Below are positions 19,165-28,596 of a DNA stretch of 39,930 nucleotides, piece by piece; within the stretch, counting starts at the first letter, position 1, and every line of letters starts with the position of its first letter. The notes below the pieces were generated by a model, which saw only the letters and a program-made list of their open reading frames with translations, had not been told where the DNA came from and did no database searches. Location: the NCBI GenBank assembly GCA_012728815.1, contig JAAYEI010000040.1:1-39930 (forward strand), written 5' to 3'. Source of the DNA: Clostridiales bacterium (GTDB taxonomy: Bacteria; Bacillota; Clostridia; Christensenellales; Aristaeellaceae). The translations under genes and the position numbers were made by a program.

Positions 19165-20334
19165 TCAGTCCAGCGTGTTCACTGTGTATTCGTCCAGGTC
19201 GATGTGCTCCATCAGGTCATTCCCCTTGATGTCCGGCCCTACCAGGCTGCGCGCCAGGCCAAAGCGGTAGCTGGAGTGCCGTGAGCCCCGCGGCTCCACC
19301 TGAAACTGGCCCAGGTGCTGCTGGGTCTGGTGCCAGCGGTAGGCCGCCTGCGCCACCTCAAAGCCGCTGCGCCCCCCAAAGCGGGGCAGGGGCTGGTCCC
19401 AGTCCATCTCCACCTGGTTCTCGGGGTAGAGGTGCAGGTAGAGCTTGCGCACCTGGAAGGCGTCTGCACGCCTGGCCGCCTGGTCAAAGGCGTGCAGGGC
19501 GCTGTCCGCGCACATTTTGTGCTGGCCATGGCCGTACTCGCCTTCCAGGTCGTGTGTCAGCACCACCATCGGGCGGTATTGCTCAAACAGCCCGGCCACA
19601 AAGCGCTTCACCCGGGTCTCCCCGGCGTTTTTGTAGGCGGTGGCGAGCTTCAGGGAGTGCTTGTCCTGAAAGGGGCCAAACACCGGGTAGGCGTCCATGC
19701 CCATCTCCCACAGGGAGTTGAGCAGCTCCGCGCGCCGGACCGTACTGGGCGCGCTCAGGCAGACAGCCACCACGTTCAGCCCCCGCTGCCCGGCATACAC
19801 CGGGATGGCGCCGCCAAAGAACAGCGCCTCATCATCCGGGTGGGCAAACAGCACCAGCAGGGCGTTTTCCTCCGCCGGCTCCCGCCAGCGCTGCACAAAG
19901 CCCGGCGTCGCGCCCGCTCCAAACACATACAGCTCGCTGATTTGGAACCAGGCGCGGTTGTTACCCGTGGGCTTCAGGCGCAGCTCAAACACCCCCGGCA
20001 AGGCCAGGTACTGGTGCTGGTAGCGGCTGGTTTGCCGGGGCAGGGCCTGCCAGGCGCCGTCCACCCTGTACTCCGCTGTCCAGGCGCGGGGTTCCTCCAA
20101 AAAGCAGATGTACAGCCCGTGCATCGCCTGCCGGCTTGTGACGGTGATGACCCGGCCGCTGCCCTCACCCCGCCAGGCGGTGGTGTAGTCCCGGTCCAGC
20201 AGGCGTTCCAGCGCGAAGGCGCGGGAGCCCGCCTTGATGTCCACCTGCCCGGTCAGGTCAGCCGCCTCCCCGGCAAAGGCGGACACCACAGGCAGCGCCA
20301 GCAGCATCAGGAGCAGGGCGGCGACTTTTCTCAT
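19165..20334 (-). CDS. exported PIG-L (LmbE-like) deacetylase with N-terminal accessory domain
   Basis: This is a 389-residue protein with a signal peptide (about 1-22, AFAGEA cleavage region), an N-terminal beta-sandwich-like domain (about 25-160, with FALERLLDRDYTTAWRG, typical of F5/8 discoidin-like carbohydrate-binding modules) and a PIG-L catalytic domain (about 175-330). The zinc and catalytic motif AHPDDE and the second ligand stretch HGQHK are intact. PIG-L enzymes remove N-acetyl groups from GlcNAc-type sugars. With a signal peptide it should act outside the membrane, on a surface or extracellular glycan. It has a near-consensus promoter and is followed by galE. The substrate is unknown. 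Confidence 0.82.
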   Translation of the reverse strand: MRKVAALLLMLLALPVVSAFAGEAADLTGQVDIKAGSRAFALERLLDRDYTTAWRGEGSGRVITVTSRQAMHGLYICFLEEPRAWTAEYRVDGAWQALPRQTSRYQHQYLALPGVFELRLKPTGNNRAWFQISELYVFGAGATPGFVQRWREPAEENALLVLFAHPDDEALFFGGAIPVYAGQRGLNVVAVCLSAPSTVRRAELLNSLWEMGMDAYPVFGPFQDKHSLKLATAYKNAGETRVKRFVAGLFEQYRPMVVLTHDLEGEYGHGQHKMCADSALHAFDQAARRADAFQVRKLYLHLYPENQVEMDWDQPLPRFGGRSGFEVAQAAYRWHQTQQHLGQFQVEPRGSRHSSYRFGLARSLVGPDIKGNDLMEHIDLDEYTVNTLD

Positions 20335-20363
20335 GGGCGTATCCTTTCATGTGCTTGCCACAA

Positions 20364-20392
20364 AGTATAGGCAGGCCATTTTTGGCTGTCAA
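20364..20392 (-). promoter_or_regulatory. promoter of PIG-L/galE
   Basis: A perfect TTGACA (20387-20392) and TATACT (20364-20369) lie on the minus strand with a 17-bp spacer. It is back to back with the promoter of the PHP gene, with 21 bp between the -35 boxes. Confidence 0.75.
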
Positions 20393-20413
20393 GTTGCGGG
20401 CGGCCAGCTTTTT

Positions 20414-20443
20414 TTGGTCAGGGCCGCCCGCTTTGGGTACACT
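20414..20443 (+). promoter_or_regulatory. promoter of the PHP-domain gene
   Basis: TTGGTC at 20414-20419 and TACACT at 20438-20443 are separated by 18 bp, divergent from the PIG-L promoter. Confidence 0.5.
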
Positions 20444-20483
20444 CCAGGCAGCTTCAAATCCAGCAACAGGAGAAAACGCGGCA

Positions 20484-21464
20484 GTGAAGGACCGGATTTA
20501 CATCGATGGCGCGCTCCCCCAATGGAAGGGCAACCTGCACCTGCACACCACGCGCTCAGACGGCAGGGCCTCCCCCAGGGAGGCCATCGCCTACTACCGT
20601 GACGCCGGCTACCATTTCATCATGGTCAGCGACCACGAGCTGTACTGGGACCAGCCTATGGCTGAGGCGGGGGACATGCTGCTGCTGGCGGGATCCGAGG
20701 TCAGCCTGGCGCCCCATGGCCGCGGCCTGCACAGCATCGGCGACCAGCGCCACAAAAGCCTGCACCTGCTGCTTGTCTATGACGAGCGCCTGCGGTCTGT
20801 CCAGCCGCCCCCCTGGGGCCATGGCCAGGCCATCCCCCGGCAGGCGGACACCGGCATCAGCGCCTGGAACCAGCTGATCGCGCGCCACAAAAGCCAGGGG
20901 CATTTTGTGTTCCTCTGCCACCCGCGCTGGTCACGCCTGCTGCCAGAGGACCTGCTGGCCCTTGAAGGCTGCCAGGCGCTGGAAATCTGGAACCATGGCT
21001 GCCAGGCCAGCGAAAGCGTAGCGGAGTCCGGCTACGAATGGGATTACTGCCTGAGCCGGGGCAAGCGCGTGCTGGCCATCGCCACGGATGATGTGCATGA
21101 CTACGCCGACCAGGCCCGCCAGGGCAGGGGCGGCTTCACCATGGTGAGCGCGCCAGAGGGGGACGGCCCCAGCCTGATGGACGCGCTGGACAGCGGCCGG
21201 TACTATGCCTCCAGCGGCCCCCTCATCCAGGATCTGCGGGTGCGGGATGGCCGGCTGGTCATGCGCTTCAGCCCCGCCCAGGAGGTGCGCCTGGTGGCCG
21301 CCCACGGCTACGCGCCCACCCACTACCCGCCGCCGGGACAGGCCAGCTTCACCAGCCTGGACTGGCCCCTTGACCCGGGGCTGCTCTATGTGCGCGCGGA
21401 GGTCATCGGGCCCACGGGCCGCAAGGCCTGGAGCCAGCCCATTTTCCTGGACGACCTGGCATAG
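20484..21464 (+). CDS. PHP-domain phosphoesterase
   Basis: This is a 326-residue cytosolic protein whose N-terminal two thirds is a PHP (polymerase and histidinol phosphatase) metal-dependent domain. The four metal motifs are visible: NLHLHTTRSDGR, VSDHE, CHPRW and ATDDVH. The C-terminal about 90 residues (ASSGPLIQDL onward) form a beta-rich tail found in many stand-alone PHP proteins. Such enzymes hydrolyse nucleoside or sugar phosphate esters, and the actual substrate is unknown. GTG 20484 is taken as start because ACAGGAGA precedes it and the family begins near there. The frame stays open upstream through the promoter, which argues against the longer start. Confidence 0.82.
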   Translation: MKDRIYIDGALPQWKGNLHLHTTRSDGRASPREAIAYYRDAGYHFIMVSDHELYWDQPMAEAGDMLLLAGSEVSLAPHGRGLHSIGDQRHKSLHLLLVYDERLRSVQPPPWGHGQAIPRQADTGISAWNQLIARHKSQGHFVFLCHPRWSRLLPEDLLALEGCQALEIWNHGCQASESVAESGYEWDYCLSRGKRVLAIATDDVHDYADQARQGRGGFTMVSAPEGDGPSLMDALDSGRYYASSGPLIQDLRVRDGRLVMRFSPAQEVRLVAAHGYAPTHYPPPGQASFTSLDWPLDPGLLYVRAEVIGPTGRKAWSQPIFLDDLA

Positions 21465-21488
21465 CAGGGCGCGGCCGCCGGCCCACGC

Positions 21489-21517
21489 TTTACAATTTCC
21501 TCCTTTGTGCCTATACT
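21489..21517 (+). promoter_or_regulatory. promoter of leuS
   Basis: TTTACA at 21489-21494 and TATACT at 21512-21517 are separated by 17 bp. Only about 20 nt of leader remain before the ATG, so there is no room for a T-box. Confidence 0.65.
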
Positions 21518-21544
21518 TTGCTGGTATACAAAGGAGGACGCAGT

Positions 21545-23968
<2,424 letters not shown>

Positions 23969-23981
23969 ACCAATCCACACG

Positions 23982-24025
23982 CAAACAGGCGCCCCAGCGA
24001 TAGCCGGCGCGCCTGTTTGGTTTTG
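23982..24025 (+). terminator. terminator of leuS
   Basis: CAAACAGGCGC pairs with GCGCCTGTTTG (11 bp) around a 16-nt loop, followed by GTTTT. It lies in the short gap between convergent leuS and phnE. Confidence 0.85.
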
Positions 24026-24044
24026 GTGGGTTTCTCCCTTGCTG

Positions 24045-24860
24045 TCAGCCCTTGCCCGCCAGCCTGTTGCGGATGCTGGTGGAGGCGTACTCAATCAGCA
24101 GCACCAGCAGCACCAGGCCCCAGACCATGGCGCCAATGTCATCCCAGCGGCGGGACTGGATGGCGAAAATCAGCTGTGCGCCGATGCCGCCGGCGCTGAC
24201 CAGGCCCAGCACCGAGGCGTTTTTCACGTTGATGTCCAGCCTGTAGAGCACGTTTGAGATGATGCTGGAGCTCAGCTGCGGCATGATGCCGTAGCGCACT
24301 TTCTGAAAGCCGGTGCAGCCGGCCGCGTCCAGCGCCTCGATGATGCCGGGGTTGATGTCCTCAATGGATTCCACCAGCATCTTGCTGAGCATGCCCACAG
24401 AGCCGATGGTCATGGTGAGCACGCCGGCAAAGGCGCCGGTGCCCACGGTTTTGACGAACATGATGCCATACATCAGGGACGGGAAGGCGCGGATGATGGT
24501 GATCAGCGCCAGGGTGATGACGTTCACCCAGCGCGGCGCGATGTTGCGGCTGGAGATGAAGGCCAGCGGGATGGCGATGATTGTGCCAAAGACCGTGCCC
24601 AGAAAGCCGATGGCGAAGGTCTCCACCAGCATCATCAGCAGGCCGGTGGGGCCCAGGTCGGTGATGACGTCCCAGGAGGGGCGCAGCAGCCCCTGGAAGG
24701 CCAGCGCCAGCATGCCCCAGCCGCGCTCGGTGAACCCGCCAAAGGACACGGTGATGTTCCAGATGATGGCCACCAGCAGGATGCCGAGAAACCCGAAGGC
24801 GAACTGTGGCCAGGCCTTGGGGTAGCGTTTGTACTGCAGGTCCAGCAAGCTCTGGTTCAT
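24045..24860 (-). CDS. phnE: phosphonate-type ABC transporter permease (second)
   Basis: This is a 271-residue integral membrane subunit of a PhnCDE-type importer, last gene of the operon. About six transmembrane helices are visible. The permease signature EAA loop that docks the ATPase is near EALDAAGCTGFQKVRYGIMPQ, and GLVSAGGIGAQLIFAIQSRRWDD follows it. Its start overlaps the stop of the first permease by 4 nt, so the two are coupled and probably form a heterodimeric channel, as in other Firmicute systems with two PhnE proteins. It terminates just before the leuS terminator hairpin. Confidence 0.9.
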   Translation of the reverse strand: MNQSLLDLQYKRYPKAWPQFAFGFLGILLVAIIWNITVSFGGFTERGWGMLALAFQGLLRPSWDVITDLGPTGLLMMLVETFAIGFLGTVFGTIIAIPLAFISSRNIAPRWVNVITLALITIIRAFPSLMYGIMFVKTVGTGAFAGVLTMTIGSVGMLSKMLVESIEDINPGIIEALDAAGCTGFQKVRYGIMPQLSSSIISNVLYRLDINVKNASVLGLVSAGGIGAQLIFAIQSRRWDDIGAMVWGLVLLVLLIEYASTSIRNRLAGKG

Positions 24861-25687
24861 CCTGTCACCAGCTTTCTGCGGGCAAAGCGCGTCACCGCCT
24901 CCAGCACCATGATGGTGAGGGTCATGCTGATGAGCACCAGCCCCAGGTTGCCGTAGCGCCGCAGGGTCAGCTGCCCGGAGATGTTCAGGCCGATGCCCCC
25001 CGCGCCCACAAAGCCCAGGATGGCCGCGCTTTTCACGTTGGTTTCAAAGCAATACAGGAAGGTGGACAGGAAGAAGCCCTTCACCTGCGGCCAGATGGCG
25101 CCCAGGATGCAGCGCAGGCGCGTGGCGCCGGTGGATTCCAGCGCCTCGTAGGCGCCCATGTCCAGGGTCTCGATGTACTCATACATCATCTTGACACAGA
25201 TGGTGTAGGAGAACACCGAGATGGCCAGGGTGCCGGCCAGGGCGCCGATGCCCAGCACGGTGCGGAAGAAAAAGGCCATGACCAGGATGGGCAGGGTGCG
25301 CAGCAGGCTCAGCGCCAGGCGGTGGGTGACCAGGTAGATTTTGTTCAGCTTGAAGTTGGAGGACAAGTAGAAGCTGACCGGCAGGGCGACCGCGCAGCCA
25401 AAGACCGAGCCCAGCAGGGACATGTTGATGGTATCCAGCATGGCCTTTTCCATGGTGGGCCAGTAGTCCCAGCTGGGGGGGATCATGGCGCGCACGATGT
25501 CAAAAAAATTGTTGCCGCGCTTGATGAGGGTGGCGAGGTTCACCCGGGTGAACACCGAAAAGCCCACCACCACGCCGATGAACAGGATCAGCAGGTAGGG
25601 GAAGGGGTTGAACTTCTCCCGGACCTGCTTGCCGTTGCCCAGGGTGTAGGAGCGCGGGAAAAAGATGTGAAGAAGGTCCTCAAACAT
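24857..25687 (-). CDS. phnE: phosphonate-type ABC transporter permease (first)
   Basis: This is a 276-residue membrane permease with a cytoplasmic N-terminus (FFPRSYTLGNGKQVREKFNP), six predicted transmembrane helices and the coupling loop EALESTGATRLRCILGAIWPQ. GFVGAGGIGLNISGQLTLRRYG is the typical PhnE C-terminal motif. It overlaps phnC by 8 nt and the second permease by 4 nt. The pair of permeases shares the same fold but differs substantially in sequence, so this is an ancient and not a recent duplication. Confidence 0.9.
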   Translation of the reverse strand: MFEDLLHIFFPRSYTLGNGKQVREKFNPFPYLLILFIGVVVGFSVFTRVNLATLIKRGNNFFDIVRAMIPPSWDYWPTMEKAMLDTINMSLLGSVFGCAVALPVSFYLSSNFKLNKIYLVTHRLALSLLRTLPILVMAFFFRTVLGIGALAGTLAISVFSYTICVKMMYEYIETLDMGAYEALESTGATRLRCILGAIWPQVKGFFLSTFLYCFETNVKSAAILGFVGAGGIGLNISGQLTLRRYGNLGLVLISMTLTIMVLEAVTRFARRKLVTG

Positions 25688-26456
25688 CGATCTTCTCCTT
25701 CATCACATCGTCCTCAGTCAGGCTGCGGCCATAGATTTCCTCAAAGATGTGCTTGTTGAAATCCGCGCTGGGGCCGTCATAGACAATGGCCCCCGCCCGG
25801 ATGCCGATGATGCGGTCGGCATACTGCAAGGCCAGGTCCACGTGGTGGATGTTGATGATGACGGTGATGTTCATGTCGCGGTTGATGCGCTTGAAGTCCT
25901 CCATCACCACATCGGCCATGACCGGGTCAAGCGCCGCCACCGGCTCATCCGCCAGGATGATTTCGGGTGTCTGTGTCAGCGTGCGGGCCAGGGCCACGCG
26001 CTGCTGCTGCCCGCCGGAGAGCTGGTCCGCCCTGATGTAGGCCTTCTCCAGGATGCCCACCTTGTCCAGGGATTCCAGCGCCAGGATCTTGTCCTTCTTG
26101 GAGTACAGCCCAAACAGCACCCGGAACAGGGACAGGTCCGCAACACGGGCGGACAGCACGTTCTTGATGACGCTGATGCGGCTGACCAGGTTGAAGGACT
26201 GGAAGACCATGCCGATCTTGCGGCGGAACCTGCGCAGCGAGGCCCCCTGCAGCTTGCTGACATCCACGCCGTTGACGGTCAGCTTGCCCGAGGTGATGTC
26301 AATCATCTTGTTGATGGTCCGGATCAGGGTGGATTTGCCCGCACCGGACAGCCCGATGATGGCGACAAACTCGCCCTGTTCAATGGTCAGGCTCACCTTG
26401 TCCATGGCCTTGACGCCATTGCTGTATACCTTGTCCACTTGCTCAAACTTGATCAT
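25680..26456 (-). CDS. phnC: phosphonate-type ABC transporter ATP-binding protein
   Basis: This is a 258-residue ATPase that powers the importer. Walker A GLSGAGKST (35-43), Q-loop in GMVFQSFNLV, ABC signature LSGGQQQRVALARTL, Walker B EIILADEP and H-loop in NIHHVDLALQYADRI are all intact. The start at 26456 is preferred to the in-frame 26516 because it matches family N-termini (MIKFEQVDKVY) and follows GGGGCGGAG. It is separated from phnD by a 95-nt gap with stable hairpins. The transported ligand could be phosphonate, phosphite or another oxyanion, since no catabolic genes are present. Confidence 0.93.
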   Translation of the reverse strand: MIKFEQVDKVYSNGVKAMDKVSLTIEQGEFVAIIGLSGAGKSTLIRTINKMIDITSGKLTVNGVDVSKLQGASLRRFRRKIGMVFQSFNLVSRISVIKNVLSARVADLSLFRVLFGLYSKKDKILALESLDKVGILEKAYIRADQLSGGQQQRVALARTLTQTPEIILADEPVAALDPVMADVVMEDFKRINRDMNITVIINIHHVDLALQYADRIIGIRAGAIVYDGPSADFNKHIFEEIYGRSLTEDDVMKEKIDV

Positions 26457-26471
26457 GTCTTCACTCCGCCC

Positions 26472-26529
26472 CTGGCATGCCAGCGGGGCCCTGTGCGCAG
26501 GGAGGCTGTCGCGCAATGCAACAGCCTCC
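26472..26529 (-). other. hairpin cluster in the phnD-phnC gap
   Basis: Three consecutive inverted repeats are present: GGAGGCTGT/ACAGCCTCC (26501-26509 with 26521-26529), CCCTG/CAGGG (26489-26493 with 26498-26502) and the perfect palindrome CTGGCATGCCAG (26472-26483). There are no U-runs. This pattern after a binding-protein gene typically protects the phnD message and lowers downstream expression. Confidence 0.5.
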
Positions 26530-26551
26530 GTGCATGATTTACTTGTCGGGT

Positions 26552-27589
26552 TTATTCAAAAATCTTCAGGGCGGCGCGGGCGCCGTCAAAGTCGCTGTCC
26601 TGGGCGATGACATAGCCGCTGTGGCTGTAGGGCTTCACCGTGGCCTTGCCCTCATCCGTCTGGATGATGTTCAGGAAGGCCTGCTGCAGGGCGGCGATGA
26701 ACTCGGGGGTGATGTAGTCGGCGGTGCCGACGGAGATGGTGTCGTTCATGATCAGGTCGGACACGCCGATGACCTTCAGGCAGTCAAACACGGTCTTGCC
26801 CTGGGCGGCCTCCTCGGGGTAGGCGGCGGCAAAGGCGGGCTGGGCGTAGTCGTTGGTGCGGGTGTCCGCGAAGCCGGCGTAGATGTCCGCCTGGCCCAGC
26901 AGCACGGTCTCCTGGTTGTCCGGGTAGCCGCCGCCGAAGGTGGCGTTGGCCAGATTTTCCACCGTCTTCTTGGACTCACCGACGCCCTCGCCGAAGCTCT
27001 TGTTCAGCCAGATGGAGGGGTAGGTGTAGGAAGCGCCGGAGCCAGGGTTGCCCAGGGCCCACTTGGCGGAGTTGACATCATCCCAGGTCAGGGTGCCGGC
27101 TTCGGCCTTGGCCAGCAGGTCCGCGCCCTTCTCGGTGTAGGCGTTCACGTAGATGAGGGAGCGGTAGCCGTTGGCCACGACGGAGGGGTCGTTCTCCACC
27201 ACGATGTTCCAGTCGCGGAAGTCATCGGAGTCCACGTTGTGGCCGGCGCGGGTGGAGGTCAGGATGACCTGCACGCCGTCGGGGGAATACAGGGCATAGG
27301 TGCCCGCGGGCAGGAAGCCCACGTCAACCGTGCCTGAGATCATGCCTTCGCCGACCACGGCATAGTCCGTGCCGACGTCCACGGTGACGGACTTCACGTC
27401 ATAGCCGCTCTTGGCCAGCTCTTCCTGCAGCATGGCCTTCAGGGGCTCGGAGGCGCTGAGCATTTCCTCAACGCTCGCGCTGGGGACAAAGACGACGCTG
27501 AGCTCGTCAATCACGATGGCCTCGGCAAGGCCGGAGGTGAAAGAGAAAAGCATGAGGGCAGACAGAAAGATGGCCAGCAGTTTTTTCAT
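26552..27589 (-). CDS. phnD: phosphonate-type ABC transporter substrate-binding protein
   Basis: This is a 345-residue periplasmic-binding-type receptor with an N-terminal signal peptide (MKKLLAIFLSALMLFSF, cleavage near GLAEA). No lipobox cysteine is visible, which is unusual for a Gram-positive binding protein, so the anchoring mode is unclear. The PhnD family fold is indicated by VIDELSVVFVPSASVEEML (first lobe) and by AKWALGNPGSGASYTYPSIWL (ligand loop with Ser/Thr residues). The start follows AAGGAGAAGCACC. It is the first gene of phnD-phnC-phnE-phnE. The ligand is predicted from family only and could be phosphonate, phosphite or a related anion. Confidence 0.9.
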   Translation of the reverse strand: MKKLLAIFLSALMLFSFTSGLAEAIVIDELSVVFVPSASVEEMLSASEPLKAMLQEELAKSGYDVKSVTVDVGTDYAVVGEGMISGTVDVGFLPAGTYALYSPDGVQVILTSTRAGHNVDSDDFRDWNIVVENDPSVVANGYRSLIYVNAYTEKGADLLAKAEAGTLTWDDVNSAKWALGNPGSGASYTYPSIWLNKSFGEGVGESKKTVENLANATFGGGYPDNQETVLLGQADIYAGFADTRTNDYAQPAFAAAYPEEAAQGKTVFDCLKVIGVSDLIMNDTISVGTADYITPEFIAALQQAFLNIIQTDEGKATVKPYSHSGYVIAQDSDFDGARAALKIFE

Positions 27590-27628
27590 GGTGCTTCTCC
27601 TTGAATGTATTGGGGATTCCTCGCCTAT

Positions 27629-27657
27629 AGTATATATCGGTTTGCCGCGCTTGTCCA
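27629..27657 (-). promoter_or_regulatory. promoter of the phn operon
   Basis: TGGACA (27652-27657) and TATACT (27629-27634) lie on the minus strand with a 17-bp spacer, about 40 nt before the phnD start. No Pho-box-like direct repeats are obvious. Confidence 0.6.
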
Positions 27658-27769
27658 CCGGCGCCAGGCGCGTCTGTGTAAATTTGGGGCGAATCCGGCA
27701 TCCCGGGGATGGCGGGCCGGGGCAAGGCCTGGTCCGCGCCCCAATCTGCCCCGCCAAACTGAAATCCGG

Positions 27770-27797
27770 TTTACGCCCCATGGCTTCAGGGTATATT
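27770..27797 (+). promoter_or_regulatory. promoter of trxA
   Basis: TTTACG at 27770-27775 and TATATT at 27792-27797 are separated by 16 bp, divergent from the phn promoter. Confidence 0.45.
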
Positions 27798-27843
27798 TGA
27801 ATCAGCCTGCGGGCTTGACTTTATTAAGGATGGAGTGGCAAAC

Positions 27844-28152
27844 ATGGCAGTTATCACAATCACAGCAGAGAACTTCGAGGAGCAGGTCCTTCAGTCAGAC
27901 AAGCCCGTGCTGATTGACTTCTGGGCGCCCTGGTGCGGGCCCTGCCGCATGGTCAGCCCCATTGTGGAGGAAATCGCCTCCGAGCACCCGGAAATCAAGG
28001 TGGGCAAAGTCAATGTGGACGAGCAGCAGGACCTGGCGCGCAAGTACCGCATCATGAGCATCCCCTCCCTGTACGTCTTCAAGAACGGCGAGGTGGCCAA
28101 CAAAACCATCGGCGCTGTGCCCAAGGCCAACATCCTGGCGATGCTGGGCTGA
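27844..28152 (+). CDS. trxA: thioredoxin
   Basis: This is a 102-residue cytosolic disulfide reductant with the active-site motif WAPWCGPCRM. The conserved Asp of strand 2 (LIDFWAP) and the cis-Pro loop SIPSLYVFKNGE are intact. It is full length with no extra domain. ATG 27844 is preferred to the in-frame GTG 27835, since the GGAG at 27832 then lies 8 nt upstream. The gene is monocistronic between its own promoter and terminator. Class II ribonucleotide reductases use thioredoxin as electron donor, but the reductase at 36.7 kb belongs to a mobile region and no link is implied. Confidence 0.95.
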   Translation: MAVITITAENFEEQVLQSDKPVLIDFWAPWCGPCRMVSPIVEEIASEHPEIKVGKVNVDEQQDLARKYRIMSIPSLYVFKNGEVANKTIGAVPKANILAMLG

Positions 28153-28175
28153 AGCCAGGCGCGCGACAGCGCTTC

Positions 28176-28201
28176 AAGCGGTCAGCATGGCCGCTTTTTT
28201 T
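28176..28201 (+). terminator. terminator of trxA
   Basis: AAGCGG pairs with CCGCTT around a 9-nt loop, followed by a run of seven T. Confidence 0.8.
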
Positions 28202-28442
28202 GTGGGTCAAAGATGTGTCTGCGGGCACATCATCGCACAGAGACTTTTGGAATGCGTGCCGGTTCGCGCTCAGGGTCAGCTGACAACAATTTGCGGACTG
28301 TCTGACCTTGCGCCCAAAGCCCCGGCACCGCGCCTGCCGCCGCTGCGGGCCGCGTTTGGGAGGGGCATCCCGCGAACCGGCCCGGATGCTGCTTGCGCAT
28401 GGCCACCTCATGGTCATGGCCCAAGGCATCCAACCAAAGAGG

Positions 28443-28465
28443 AGCGGCCTGACAAGCCGCTTTTC
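28443..28465 (+). terminator. second plus-strand terminator-like hairpin
   Basis: AGCGGC pairs with GCCGCT around a 7-nt loop, followed by TTTCT. No gene ends here. The 28202-28442 stretch contains the palindrome GTCAGCTGAC (28275-28284) but no recognisable ORF, so a small RNA is possible. The rest of the gap to 28596 holds only the minus-strand terminator. Confidence 0.45.
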
Positions 28466-28535
28466 TGTCCTGTGTTGGCAGCTGTGGTCAAACCTTGACA
28501 GCAGGTCTTCGCTTTTACCTGGGCAGCACGTGGTA

Positions 28536-28565
28536 ATGAAACACGCCCCGCGTCAGCAGGGCGTG
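28536..28565 (-). terminator. terminator of the coiled-coil gene
   Basis: CACGCCC (28542-28548) pairs with GGGCGTG (28559-28565). On the minus strand the stem is followed by TTTCATT, 31 nt past the coiled-coil gene stop. Confidence 0.6.
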
Positions 28566-28596
28566 CTTTGGTCAGGGGCGCGGGTTCCGGAACCGC

